Shown in pieces: positions 30,068-39,102 of a DNA stretch of 64,000 bases. The stretch is from Saprospiraceae bacterium UBA7687. Lineage in GTDB: Bacteria; Bacteroidota; Bacteroidia; Chitinophagales; Saprospiraceae. The stretch lies in assembly GCA_002482845.1 (NCBI GenBank), contig DLGT01000017.1, positions 6,477-70,476 of the forward strand, given 5' to 3'. The position numbers were made by a program, and so were the translations under genes. Position 1 is the stretch's first letter, and each line of letters opens with the position of its first letter. A model generated the notes under the pieces. It searched no databases and was not told where the DNA came from. It was given only the letters and a program-made list of their open reading frames with translations.

Positions 30068-31492
30068 TTAAATTTTAATAATTTTTGAATATTGCTTTAT
30101 GTTATCATTTGTAATTATGATGTGATATTGTCCGGCTGGTAAATGACTTACATCTATCCTTTTTTCACTATTTTCAATTAAACTAACCTGATAAACTTCT
30201 TGACCTAACAAATCAAAAATCTGAACACTAAAATCAATTAAATTATCTGAAACAAAGAATATACCATCAGTAGGATTTGGATAAACTAAGAAGTTGTTTA
30301 CATTATCTTTTAAATCTTGATTACCAACTAAGAATGAACTTTCGTCATTTAAGATTACAAAGATATTCTTATCAGGTACATACTCATATCCGACGCCAAG
30401 TAAAATCCCATTTTCGTCAACATCTGTAATTCGCATATTTTTTTTATATTCATCTTTAAACTTGTAGGTCTTTAATATTTTCCCATCCTGATCCAATTCC
30501 CAAAAATAATTAGTATTTGGGACACTAACAGGCGTATCAAGTTCATCTGTACTAACAGAGACAACAACTTTATTGCTTTGATTTATCTTCTTTCTAAGTA
30601 CATATGTTACGATATCAGGAAAACTTGTGTCATCATAATCACCAGGAATGATTTCATTTCCTTCAAAAGATACAGAATATAGGTATAAACTTTTGGTATT
30701 TATCCATCTACCCAATAACTGAACATTACTAGTATCTGCGTATAATATTCTGTAATCAAAATTGAATACTTTCTTGTCGTCTAATTGAACATAAATATCG
30801 TAATCCTTAATTACCTCAAATGCATTATTTAAAATTGTGATAGTTGACCCTGACATCAAATAATGGGTTTGAGAACTAGCGTTATAATAGTAATCATACA
30901 GTGAAACATCTTCCACTTCGATGGATGACAACTTTTCTATAATGCCATCAGTATTGTAAGACAACATCATTATGGCTCTGTCACTAGAATAATTATTCGA
31001 TACACTAAATGCTACATAATTTAACTCAGTATTTGGATCCATAATACTGTGATAATCAATCGAACTAATAAAAAGATAATCTATCGTCGTTCTTTCTATT
31101 ACTTCAAAAGATGATAAATCAAGCGGTGAAGAAACAGTAACTAAATAGGATTGTCCATCTAAATTATTAATGCCTGTTGCTACAAAAGTATAACCATTAC
31201 CATTATTGACACCATCAAAAAACATCAACCTTTTATATCCAGAAACTTCGGCCTTAGTGTAAACGTCTATATCTCCGCAATAATCAACCTTTGTTAAATA
31301 GGTAGCCAAATTTATAGGTTGCGATCCACTAAACTGGTCAATTGAAAAAATAATTGCTTTTCCATCTTCCATACTTTTGAATCCTATAGTAAAAGCATCA
31401 CTGCTTTCTCTTTCATAAGTAAATAACATATCTTTTTGTGAAAAAGCAATGTTAGTGTACATTAAAATAAAACTGTAGATAATATATTTCAT
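30068..31492 (-). CDS. Secreted protein with type A T9SS sorting domain
   Basis: 474 residues with a signal peptide (MKYIIYSFILMYTNIAFSQ). The central 370 residues form beta-rich, propeller-like repeats without a recognised catalytic motif. The last 75 residues are a type A sorting domain: FLVYPNPTDGIFFV, VQIFDLLGQEVYQ, IDVSHLPAGQYHIIIT, ending in a basic SKIIKI. The protein should be exported by T9SS and attached to the cell surface. Function unknown. It is flanked by unrelated genes on the same strand. Confidence 0.8.
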   Translation of the reverse strand: MKYIIYSFILMYTNIAFSQKDMLFTYERESSDAFTIGFKSMEDGKAIIFSIDQFSGSQPINLATYLTKVDYCGDIDVYTKAEVSGYKRLMFFDGVNNGNGYTFVATGINNLDGQSYLVTVSSPLDLSSFEVIERTTIDYLFISSIDYHSIMDPNTELNYVAFSVSNNYSSDRAIMMLSYNTDGIIEKLSSIEVEDVSLYDYYYNASSQTHYLMSGSTITILNNAFEVIKDYDIYVQLDDKKVFNFDYRILYADTSNVQLLGRWINTKSLYLYSVSFEGNEIIPGDYDDTSFPDIVTYVLRKKINQSNKVVVSVSTDELDTPVSVPNTNYFWELDQDGKILKTYKFKDEYKKNMRITDVDENGILLGVGYEYVPDKNIFVILNDESSFLVGNQDLKDNVNNFLVYPNPTDGIFFVSDNLIDFSVQIFDLLGQEVYQVSLIENSEKRIDVSHLPAGQYHIIITNDNIKQYSKIIKI

Positions 31493-31565
31493 TTACAAAA
31501 TTGATTGAACCAAAGTCAAAAATAAGGTTATTTCAAATGAAAATAAAATTATACGGCCTATTTTA

Positions 31566-32525
31566 TCATCTTTTCGCCCACTTAGCAGCAATAATGCTTA
31601 CAATCAATATCTGCAATGCATGAAAAATCATCAGTGGCAGCAAAATCATAGCAACAGGAAATGATGCTGGAAATAATATCTTAGAGAAAACAGTACCATG
31701 AACTAATGATTTTTTTGTACCACAAAACTGAGTTGTAATCTTGTCTTCTGTGCTAAATCCTAACCAATCTGACAAAAAACCAGTGATAAATAAAACCACA
31801 AAAAACAACCCTAAACATGCTATACTAATAAAAGTCAAATCAATCAACCCAACAGACTCAAAAATACCTTCATCAAAAGCATGGGCAAAACTTTTGTAAA
31901 TAATAATTAAAATTATAGACTTGTCAAACACAGATAATTGAGAAGCGTACCGCAAAGCATATTTTCCCCAAAATCGTTGTAAGAACAAACCCAAAAGGAC
32001 TGGAACCAATATCTCTGTAACCAACTTGATATATACATCTCCCAATTGAAACTCAGTCACATTTTGCTCCATAAACAAACCCATCCATAATGGTGTGACG
32101 ATGATACCAATGAGACCAGAAATACTGGCGTTAAATATGGCTGCTGGTAGATTGCCTTTGGCCATGGACACCATCACTACAGATGATGAAACGGTGGATG
32201 GTAAAGCAGCTAAAAATAGAAAAGCCAACCACAAAGATTGACCTTCAGTAGAAGCTACCAATGGATAAAAACTTAAGATAATCAATGGAAATAGCAGAAA
32301 AGTAGATGACTGAACCAAAACATGAAGTTTCCAATTCTTTAAGCCAGTTTTTAATTTTTCTAGACTCAACTTTAAGCCGTAAAAAAAGAAAATCATAGCT
32401 ACACCAATGCTCGCAATTTTATCTAATGGCACAGCACTTTCACTCCTACCCCATTGTGGAAACAAGTAAGATATCACTACTACAAAAATAATGGATAATA
32501 CGAAGTTATCAATTTTTAACTTCAT
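31566..32525 (-). CDS. SBF-like (bile acid:sodium symporter superfamily) transporter
   Basis: 319 residues with about ten membrane helices. It matches the SBF_like group of the BASS superfamily: an N-terminal helix pair containing YLFPQWG, GVAMIFFFYGLKLSLEKL, the broken-helix region LPSTVSSSVVMVSMAKGNLPAAIFNAS, and a C-terminal FCGTKKSLVHGTVFSKILFP. Members move organic anions with Na+; the substrate here cannot be told. Separated from the upstream phosphate permease gene by 79 bp on the same strand. Confidence 0.88.
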   Translation of the reverse strand: MKLKIDNFVLSIIFVVVISYLFPQWGRSESAVPLDKIASIGVAMIFFFYGLKLSLEKLKTGLKNWKLHVLVQSSTFLLFPLIILSFYPLVASTEGQSLWLAFLFLAALPSTVSSSVVMVSMAKGNLPAAIFNASISGLIGIIVTPLWMGLFMEQNVTEFQLGDVYIKLVTEILVPVLLGLFLQRFWGKYALRYASQLSVFDKSIILIIIYKSFAHAFDEGIFESVGLIDLTFISIACLGLFFVVLFITGFLSDWLGFSTEDKITTQFCGTKKSLVHGTVFSKILFPASFPVAMILLPLMIFHALQILIVSIIAAKWAKR

Positions 32526-32604
32526 TCGCTTTGCACTTCTAAAATGTGTCGCAAGCAGATGAATATTCTATGATGATTACTTGTATCCATTGATTTCATT
32601 TACT

Positions 32605-35100
32605 TCAATTATCTCTATTGCCCAATGGACTTTCACCTTTACTCAATCTTCTAAATAGCTTTGCAAAACGAACAGAAATAGCCACTAAATCTTTAGTTTC
32701 CAGCATGATACTGAACGTAAGGTCTGTATTCTTAAATCCAAATTCTTTATTAGATATCCCATCCACTTGGATGATCAATGCATGTTCTACATGGTCAAAG
32801 ATGACTCTTTTACGTTGTTTGAATGAAGCTAATTCATCAAAATACTGATCATTTAGACATGTCACCAAAGATGCCAGATAATCATTTACTTCACTTCTGA
32901 TTTGGAGTACGATGATTTTCTGACTTTCAGACAAAGGTTTATGTCCATTTTTTACGTGTGAGCCTGCGGCATTTATGATTAATTGGAGTGACTGTAATAA
33001 ATCTTGCATTAAATCATTACTGAGTATGTATAGTTGCGCTGTTTGTTTTTCAGCCAAAGGTGACTTTTTGATGGCTTTGAATAGATTATTTTTAACATCT
33101 TTATAATAGGTGCTCAACTCTTCATACAACTTCTCCGCTGTTTTTATGGTATTTTCATCTTCATTGATTAGTCCATCTATGGCTGCATTATAAGCATTTG
33201 TGGTAGTCGTAAGGCTTGTCGCAAGCATTTTGGAAGACTTACTCAGCTCTTTACTGGTGGTTAAATCTATAGCGTTAAGGATATCTTTAGACCTTGCCTT
33301 TAGTTTTTGTTTATAACTGTGGTAGTAATTAGTACCTAAAATCACACCAACTACCAAAACAATCATAAAAACCAACCCGAAAAGCTTGAAATTCAAAAGG
33401 ATTAGTGCAACAATAGCCGTAATGGAGAAAGCAACAAATGCGGTAAATAACCATCCTGCTATAACATTGATCACACCTGCTATTCGGTAAGCTGCTGACT
33501 CCCTACCCCATGCTCTATCTGCTAGAGAAGTTCCCATAGCGACCATAAATGACACATAAGTCGTAGATAATGGTAATTTATAACTTGTAGCCAAAGCGAT
33601 CAGCATACTTGCTGCCGTAAGATTAACGGATGCACGTAGTAAGTCAAATGCAGGTTTATCTACAACCTCATCCAAGTCTAAAGGAGCAAATTTTTCATTT
33701 AGTTTATCCACATATTTATCAGGCAACCACTCATTGGCTGCTTTATTGGCTTTTAAGCTGGTTTTGACAATCCATCTCGAAAATGCATTCGAACTGAACT
33801 TCTCCTCTATTTCTTCTTGTGAGCCTAGACTCACTTCTGTCTCCGTAACACTTCTCGCCTTTTTTGAAAACCATAATGTTAAGATCATTATTAAACTAGC
33901 AATGATCAAATACAAGTATGGTGTCTGAATAGGAAACTTAAGTCCTGTCATCAGAAAAGTATTTGAAGTAAGGTTTGAACCAGGAATTGAAGAAGCATAT
34001 TGAAAAAGTTCATACGATTGCCAGCCTGCTAGCGGTACCCCAATAAAATTGACTAAGTCATTACCAGCAAATGCCATTGCTAAGCTGAATGTACCTACCA
34101 TTACGACTACTTTGAGTGCATTTATCTTTAGATAATCAAGTACCCAAAATGCGAAAAGCCAAAAAACAAAAACAATCAATAAACTAGTAGCTAAGTGAAT
34201 TTTTATGTAGTCCGTAAATGCTTTGATATCTTTATTTCCAAAAAATATTTCGTAGACTTCTTGCCCTTCATATTCGCCTTTGCTTGCTACTTTTTTGACA
34301 AAAACCATTTCGTTATCCTTGCCTTTGTTAAATACTTCCGTATCACTTATTAAAAGTGTATCTGTCATGTTAGGATCAAAAGACTTCTTAAAATCAATAA
34401 GCTCTTGACTCAAAAGTTGTTCTGTAGAATAGGTAGATTTAAGTCCTTTATAAACCAAAAAATAGGTCAAAGTTAGCATAGCAATGGATGCCCAAATGAT
34501 GGTAGCATACTTTTTCTTAGCGCTGAACCTAAAGCCAAACAAGACTCGAGAAAGAAACATGACCAAAACACCGACTGTAAATGACAAAATAACGGACAAA
34601 AAAATACTCGAAATAATGGTGTTTGTTTTCGACCAATTAATATAACCCACGATACCATTTGCATGGTCATTTATATTAAAGAGCCAATTCATAGGCTGAT
34701 CATTCGTCAGTATTTTGTAAGACGCCACTATCAACGAAGCACCTAACAATTCAAATATGATAGAAACCGTCGTAGATGTGGGAAGACCAAGTGTATTAAA
34801 AGCATCAAGCAATAATATATCTGTGAGCATGACTGCCAAAAAGATAACAATGACATCATTTAAAGTAAAATATTCTGGATTAAAGATGCCTTCACGAGCT
34901 ATTTCCATCATACCCGCAGAAGAAAGTGCACCCACCAAGATACCTGCAGAAGCTATCCACATGATAGTCTTAAAACTTGCTACCTTACTACCAATCGCAG
35001 AGTTGAGAAAATTTACTGCATCATTACCGACACCCACCACAATATCCATCAATGCTGTAGCAACAAGTACAAAAAGTGCAATTATTAAAAATACCTCCAT
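32605..35100 (-). CDS. PiT-family inorganic phosphate transporter with C-terminal PhoU-like region
   Basis: 831 residues, much longer than a simple PiT (about 420-500). Two PiT signature halves are visible: GVGNDAVNFLNSAIGSKVA near residue 25, and AFAGNDLVNFIGVPLAGWQ near 345, with LPTSTTVSIIFELLGAS and LPLSTTYVSFMVAMGTSLADRAWG as the repeated substrate motifs. Residues about 200-300 form a soluble insertion. From about 600 the protein is cytoplasmic and helical, resembling PhoU (AIDGLINEDENTIKTAEKLY). It should import phosphate using the ion gradient, with the tail perhaps regulatory. No pst or phoU gene is adjacent. Confidence 0.88.
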   Translation of the reverse strand: MEVFLIIALFVLVATALMDIVVGVGNDAVNFLNSAIGSKVASFKTIMWIASAGILVGALSSAGMMEIAREGIFNPEYFTLNDVIVIFLAVMLTDILLLDAFNTLGLPTSTTVSIIFELLGASLIVASYKILTNDQPMNWLFNINDHANGIVGYINWSKTNTIISSIFLSVILSFTVGVLVMFLSRVLFGFRFSAKKKYATIIWASIAMLTLTYFLVYKGLKSTYSTEQLLSQELIDFKKSFDPNMTDTLLISDTEVFNKGKDNEMVFVKKVASKGEYEGQEVYEIFFGNKDIKAFTDYIKIHLATSLLIVFVFWLFAFWVLDYLKINALKVVVMVGTFSLAMAFAGNDLVNFIGVPLAGWQSYELFQYASSIPGSNLTSNTFLMTGLKFPIQTPYLYLIIASLIMILTLWFSKKARSVTETEVSLGSQEEIEEKFSSNAFSRWIVKTSLKANKAANEWLPDKYVDKLNEKFAPLDLDEVVDKPAFDLLRASVNLTAASMLIALATSYKLPLSTTYVSFMVAMGTSLADRAWGRESAAYRIAGVINVIAGWLFTAFVAFSITAIVALILLNFKLFGLVFMIVLVVGVILGTNYYHSYKQKLKARSKDILNAIDLTTSKELSKSSKMLATSLTTTTNAYNAAIDGLINEDENTIKTAEKLYEELSTYYKDVKNNLFKAIKKSPLAEKQTAQLYILSNDLMQDLLQSLQLIINAAGSHVKNGHKPLSESQKIIVLQIRSEVNDYLASLVTCLNDQYFDELASFKQRKRVIFDHVEHALIIQVDGISNKEFGFKNTDLTFSIMLETKDLVAISVRFAKLFRRLSKGESPLGNRDN

Positions 35101-35367
35101 AAGATTATCAATAATATTGAGCGCAAAAGTCGTGTTCCATTAAACATATATAATAACAAATATACAATTTTTACAACGGAAACAAAAACTTAGGTGCTAT
35201 TTTGTGAAAATAAACGCATAGATATGGTGTATTTTCAATAGTCAAGATAAAACCATATTAAATTAAGATTAATTTTGACATAGTATATTAGAATATCAAT
35301 AAAGCAAAGCAACATTTTCTTAGTCGTACCTAGAAACCAATATTGATGGTGAGTTTTACATTCTAAG

Positions 35368-36081
35368 TTATAAGTTAAACTCAACCGTCAAAGGACAATG
35401 GTCACTATATGAAGTCCAATCTTCAAAAACCCCGATTTCAACATGTTTAAGTTTTTCTACGAAATAATGTGATGCAAAACAATAATCCATATGGTATGGC
35501 TTATTTTGATGACGGTATAAAAACAAAGTAGCATGTTCTTCTTTACCTTGCTGCTGTTGATGAAAATAGTGGTAGGTACTAAAAATTTGATAAGCTTCCA
35601 ATTTTTCGACAAGTCTTGAATGATTTCCTTCTCTCCTTGGTCTGTCCCAAATGGTATTACTGTTAAAATCTCCGACCAAAATAGCTTTATTTGTAGCAAT
35701 CAGATCTTGATAATGATGTAAGGCCTTCCAAATTTGTGTGACATAATGACCATCTTTATCTTCTGGATTATTTGCCCATATAGCAAATAAAATAAAATCA
35801 ACTTTCCCTCCAGTCACTGAAATGGGCAATATGTTTTTGAAGTCAGTGTTATGACATTCCAACAATTTAAATCGATAATCACTATATGAAAACACACCAA
35901 TTCCTTTATTTAGATTTTTCCCATGCCAAACGATGTCTTTAGGCATTAATTTTTCATCATCAAAAATTAGTTTTGCTGGACATTCACATTCAGGAACGAT
36001 GACTATATCTGGTTTTTGATGCAAAACATAGCGAGCTTTTTTTCTGAAAGCCATATTACAATTCCAAGTGATCAGTTTCAT
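35368..36081 (-). CDS. Endonuclease/exonuclease/phosphatase family protein
   Basis: 237 residues of the DNase I/EEP fold, no signal peptide. It shows the family motifs: TWNCNMAFRKK at the N-terminus (Asn ligand), DIVIVPECE (metal-binding Glu), AILVGDFNSNTIWD (catalytic Asp and Asn) and YSDHCPLTVEF (the last Asp-His pair). The family cleaves phosphodiesters in DNA, RNA or lipids, and the substrate is not apparent. It is single, preceded and followed by gaps of about 190-270 bp in which I see nothing. Confidence 0.88.
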   Translation of the reverse strand: MKLITWNCNMAFRKKARYVLHQKPDIVIVPECECPAKLIFDDEKLMPKDIVWHGKNLNKGIGVFSYSDYRFKLLECHNTDFKNILPISVTGGKVDFILFAIWANNPEDKDGHYVTQIWKALHHYQDLIATNKAILVGDFNSNTIWDRPRREGNHSRLVEKLEAYQIFSTYHYFHQQQQGKEEHATLFLYRHQNKPYHMDYCFASHYFVEKLKHVEIGVFEDWTSYSDHCPLTVEFNL

Positions 36082-36274
36082 TTTCCTATGAGTTTAGAAA
36101 ATTTTGCAAATTAAAATGGTTATGATTTCCAATTAAAAACGATGCAAAGTATTCCTTTTTCCGTCAGTATTTAAGATTTTAATACAAATCTTGTTCAGGA
36201 AGTTTAGATTTATGCTCGCAAAAGCCATAAAGGGTAATATTATTAAAGGGTAAAATCCATCTTCTTGTCTACCT

Positions 36275-36520
36275 TCATTTCTTTGTCACTTTGTAGACTT
36301 TTCCAGCTGCATCATATGTTGTCCATTCTCCTATCGATGTCCCTAAGTCAAAATATCCTGAACGTTTTTTAGTGCCGTCAATCCTGAACCATTCCCAATA
36401 ACCATCAGGAAGACCATTGACCACTTGGCCTTTTGACCAAATAGTTTCTCCATTTGCGTGATATTTAATGGTGTCTCCATTTATAATTTCCGATTTTTTA
36501 GGTTTAACTCCCTTAGCCAT
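36275..36520 (-). CDS. Small MORN-repeat (YwqK-like) protein
   Basis: 81 residues. Two MORN-type repeats are visible: KYHANGETIWSKGQVVNGLPDGYWEWF and a following IDGTKKRSGYFDLGTSIGEW, the fold seen in YwqK-like antitoxins and in many Bacteroidota proteins. There is no signal peptide. No toxin partner is adjacent: the gene 20 bp upstream on the same strand encodes an Arr-type transferase. The partnership is uncertain, so I give only the fold. Confidence 0.65.
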   Translation of the reverse strand: MAKGVKPKKSEIINGDTIKYHANGETIWSKGQVVNGLPDGYWEWFRIDGTKKRSGYFDLGTSIGEWTTYDAAGKVYKVTKK

Positions 36521-36540
36521 CGTAATATTATTTATTTATG

Positions 36541-36987
36541 TTATTCATTATTGAGTGAATCAATACCTTGTTCTTTCAATTTTTCTAGATGATCTTTCAT
36601 CACTTTCACTTGTTCGGCGAGATGACTTTGCCATAAGCTCACTTCGCCCACGACTCTAAATGGCTCAGTAGACCGAAAAGACATAGTTGGATTTCCTGGG
36701 AACTTTTTGTCTGTCAAATCAGGATCATTTTCTATCTCGCCCAATGGTTCTATTAGATAAATTCTCTCTCGTCCATCACCTGCTGCCAATTCAGCGCCCC
36801 AAATCGCAGCATCCAAAGTCGCAGTCAGAAATATATATTTTGCATTTTTCTTTTGTCCATAATTTGAGTTGTAACCCGCTTCTATGAGATCGCCCAATTT
36901 TAGGTTTGCTTTTGTGCCATGAAAATAAGTTTGGGCAAAAGGAGTGGCACCTTGACCATTTGTTTTAGGTTTGTTGTTTTGGTCCAT
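36541..36987 (-). CDS. arr: Arr-family (rifampin) NAD-dependent ADP-ribosyltransferase
   Basis: 148 residues, normal for the family. Arr enzymes transfer ADP-ribose from NAD to a hydroxyl of rifamycins and inactivate them. Seen: TYFHGTKANLKLGDLIEAG, FLTATLDAAIWGAELAAGDG, IYLIEPLGEIENDPDLTDKK and FPGNPTMSFRSTEPFRVVGEV, each closely matching Arr conserved blocks. An N-terminal stretch of about 18 residues is extra. Many Arr homologues are chromosomal in environmental bacteria, and activity on rifampin is not proven by sequence alone. It starts a two-gene unit with the MORN protein. Confidence 0.92.
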   Translation of the reverse strand: MDQNNKPKTNGQGATPFAQTYFHGTKANLKLGDLIEAGYNSNYGQKKNAKYIFLTATLDAAIWGAELAAGDGRERIYLIEPLGEIENDPDLTDKKFPGNPTMSFRSTEPFRVVGEVSLWQSHLAEQVKVMKDHLEKLKEQGIDSLNNE

Positions 36988-37100
36988 TAGCTTTAAATAT
37001 TTTTTGGTGTAAAGGAATAAAGATGTTGGAAATTATGAATACAAATATAATACAGAAATGAGAATTCCTTAAACATTAGTTTATTATATTATTAGTGGCA

Positions 37101-37222
37101 TATAATCCTGTAGGGATAAAATGTTAGATGGAATGATTACGTTACTGCAGAATAATCCCGTAGGGATAAAATATCGGTAGAAATATTTGACATTAAACGA
37201 TATCTCGTCCCGTACGGGACGA
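37101..37222. repeat. REP-like dispersed repeats
   Basis: TAATCCTGTAGGGATAAAAT (37103-37122) recurs as TAATCCCGTAGGGATAAAAT (37153-37172), 50 bp apart and each centred on a short dyad (ATCCC-GTA-GGGAT). A perfect 18-bp palindrome TCGTCCCGTACGGGACGA follows at 37205-37222. Such ATCCCGTAGGGAT/GTCCCGTACGGGAC motifs resemble the extragenic palindromes of many Bacteroidota. They fill the 297-bp gap between two genes. Confidence 0.6.
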
Positions 37223-37284
37223 AACAATAATTTGATCTTTTATTTCAAACATCATTAGGTGCTACAAGCACTGTGAAAAAAAAA

Positions 37285-37935
37285 TCATTTAATCTGATAA
37301 TGGATATGATCATCATGTCTTACAGAGTGACAACCTTGAAACTTGATTTTAGGATTCATTAGATTCATTCTTCTCTTTAAATGTGGTTCAATGAATACTT
37401 TTTGTGTGACGCTGTCTTGTAGGATATATTCGATAAGTTGCTTTGTGTTTTCAAGATCAAATTCCAAATCGTCTCTGCTGCCAAAGGTCATTAGTTTAGA
37501 ATAATCATAATACCAATATCCCTTAGATTTACACTCATTGGTTTGATTCTGTTCTGATGAAGTCGGTTCTACAAATATACCGTATCCGGAATTTGCTGGT
37601 TTTAGATTTCCTTCTATCTTATCTTTAGTATAATACAAGGACAAATCCACTTTCCTGCCATCTTTATGACTCAAATGTGGCAACAATGGAAACCCATCTA
37701 TAAAAGGAAAATTTGCATCTAAATAGGTGAGCTTTAATTGATTGTTTTCAGCATTAATGTTGTCTGCAATATTGGTCAATTGTGATTTAAGTGGTGGTTT
37801 TACATAATGCCTATTTAAAATCGGAGTTATATAATTATGCGGTATTAGATTTCCAGATTTGAATACTGGCAAAGCAACTCTACCACTCAACTTTGCGAGC
37901 TGTGGAACAATCAAAAATGTAGTTGCTAAATACAA
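37285..37935 (-). CDS. LAS-type (MepA-like) metallopeptidase domain protein, start uncertain
   Basis: 216 residues from a TTG at 37935. The C-terminal two thirds carry LAS-peptidase zinc motifs: HLSHKDGRKVDLSLYY (His/Asp ligands) and CHSVRHDDHIHYQI (last His pair), as in murein endopeptidases. The frame stays open about 50 further codons upstream to near 38082 and encodes membrane-type sequence (HIFIVFILTLLTQIGG, GGFFVLYLATTFLIVP), but no ATG, GTG or TTG start precedes it. The real protein therefore probably has one or two N-terminal membrane helices and a rare or mutated start. A periplasmic cell-wall role is inferred. Confidence 0.65.
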   Translation of the reverse strand: MYLATTFLIVPQLAKLSGRVALPVFKSGNLIPHNYITPILNRHYVKPPLKSQLTNIADNINAENNQLKLTYLDANFPFIDGFPLLPHLSHKDGRKVDLSLYYTKDKIEGNLKPANSGYGIFVEPTSSEQNQTNECKSKGYWYYDYSKLMTFGSRDDLEFDLENTKQLIEYILQDSVTQKVFIEPHLKRRMNLMNPKIKFQGCHSVRHDDHIHYQIK

Positions 37936-38157
37936 AACAAAAAAGCCACCAAGTTTTGTCCATCTTGAAACATTTTGTTTCCGAAACCTAAATAACCCAA
38001 AGTTCAGGATCCATACGATCCCACCTATTTGTGTTAGTAGGGTAAGGATAAAAACAATGAAGATGTGAATGATGGTTTTTAAGATATGTTTGGTTTATTT
38101 ATACCTTTATGATTCCTATTTTCCATTTTGTTTTCTGGTTAAAAAACTAATCAATTT

Positions 38158-38922
38158 TCACTGATAATCATTATAGCGTGGAATAAAAATATCTTCCTTT
38201 ACTTGAATAGAGAATTCTTCCGAATAATATTCATGTATCTTTAATCGAGCTTTTGTTTTAAACGGCCCTTCAAATACGGGAATTGATGTTATTATAATTT
38301 CTTTTGGAAACAGTGGTAATGACATGATACCTGTGCCACAAAAACGCTTATAAGGGTGCGAAATGTCTTTCCATTCGCCTTTGGAATTTATAGCTTGAAT
38401 TATAATATTTACTTGATTATCAGTTATTAAACTATAAAATTGATCTGAAACATTTTCAATAATTAATGGATTGGTTAGGATAGTGTCTTTGTTTCTCCCC
38501 ATAAATGAGTTTATCGGTTTTTGATAGATGATAATCGGATAAGATAGACTGGAATCTATTTTAACCATTAAATCATCTTGATGTGGAAATGGTAAACGGC
38601 GACTTAAGTAAAATATGATAGCTGGATGCGAAAAATGCTGTGTTTCATCTATATATTCCATAATTTGATGTTGAAGTATAGGTTGGTAACCATCTACTTC
38701 AATTCTTCCACTTTTTGAACCGAAATAGAGTATTTCAAAAACAGACTCTATTTGATTTGAATATTTTATGGTATTAATCTTAGAATGATCAACATTTTTA
38801 TAACTGATCTGGAATTCACTTATTTCTTCCTTTGGTTGTTCTTTGCAAGCAAAAAGTTGGGTTAATAAAGCCACAAAAAACAATGAGAAAAGATTTTGAT
38901 TGAGATTTAAGTCCATTTTCAC
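38158..38922 (-). CDS. Putative lipoprotein of unknown function
   Basis: 254 residues with a signal sequence ending in the lipobox QLFAC (Cys near 26). The body is beta-rich with several short charged strands and no domain I can name. It should be lipid-anchored in the envelope. Its upstream side is the long noncoding gap that holds the 21-bp array, so its promoter must lie next to or inside that gap. Confidence 0.55.
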   Translation of the reverse strand: MKMDLNLNQNLFSLFFVALLTQLFACKEQPKEEISEFQISYKNVDHSKINTIKYSNQIESVFEILYFGSKSGRIEVDGYQPILQHQIMEYIDETQHFSHPAIIFYLSRRLPFPHQDDLMVKIDSSLSYPIIIYQKPINSFMGRNKDTILTNPLIIENVSDQFYSLITDNQVNIIIQAINSKGEWKDISHPYKRFCGTGIMSLPLFPKEIIITSIPVFEGPFKTKARLKIHEYYSEEFSIQVKEDIFIPRYNDYQ

Positions 38923-39102
38923 TAGGATTTAATTTAGATATTTGTAAAAACGTATTTTTTTGTCAAATTATTCTGAAAGCTTGAATAACAAATAATTTTC
39001 AAGCACCTTTGATAAAAAATCTGATCTTATCCTATAATATTGGATTTTATTTAGCTATTTGGTTCAAAAATATCTTTCATACATAATCCAGACTAAATCA
39101 AC

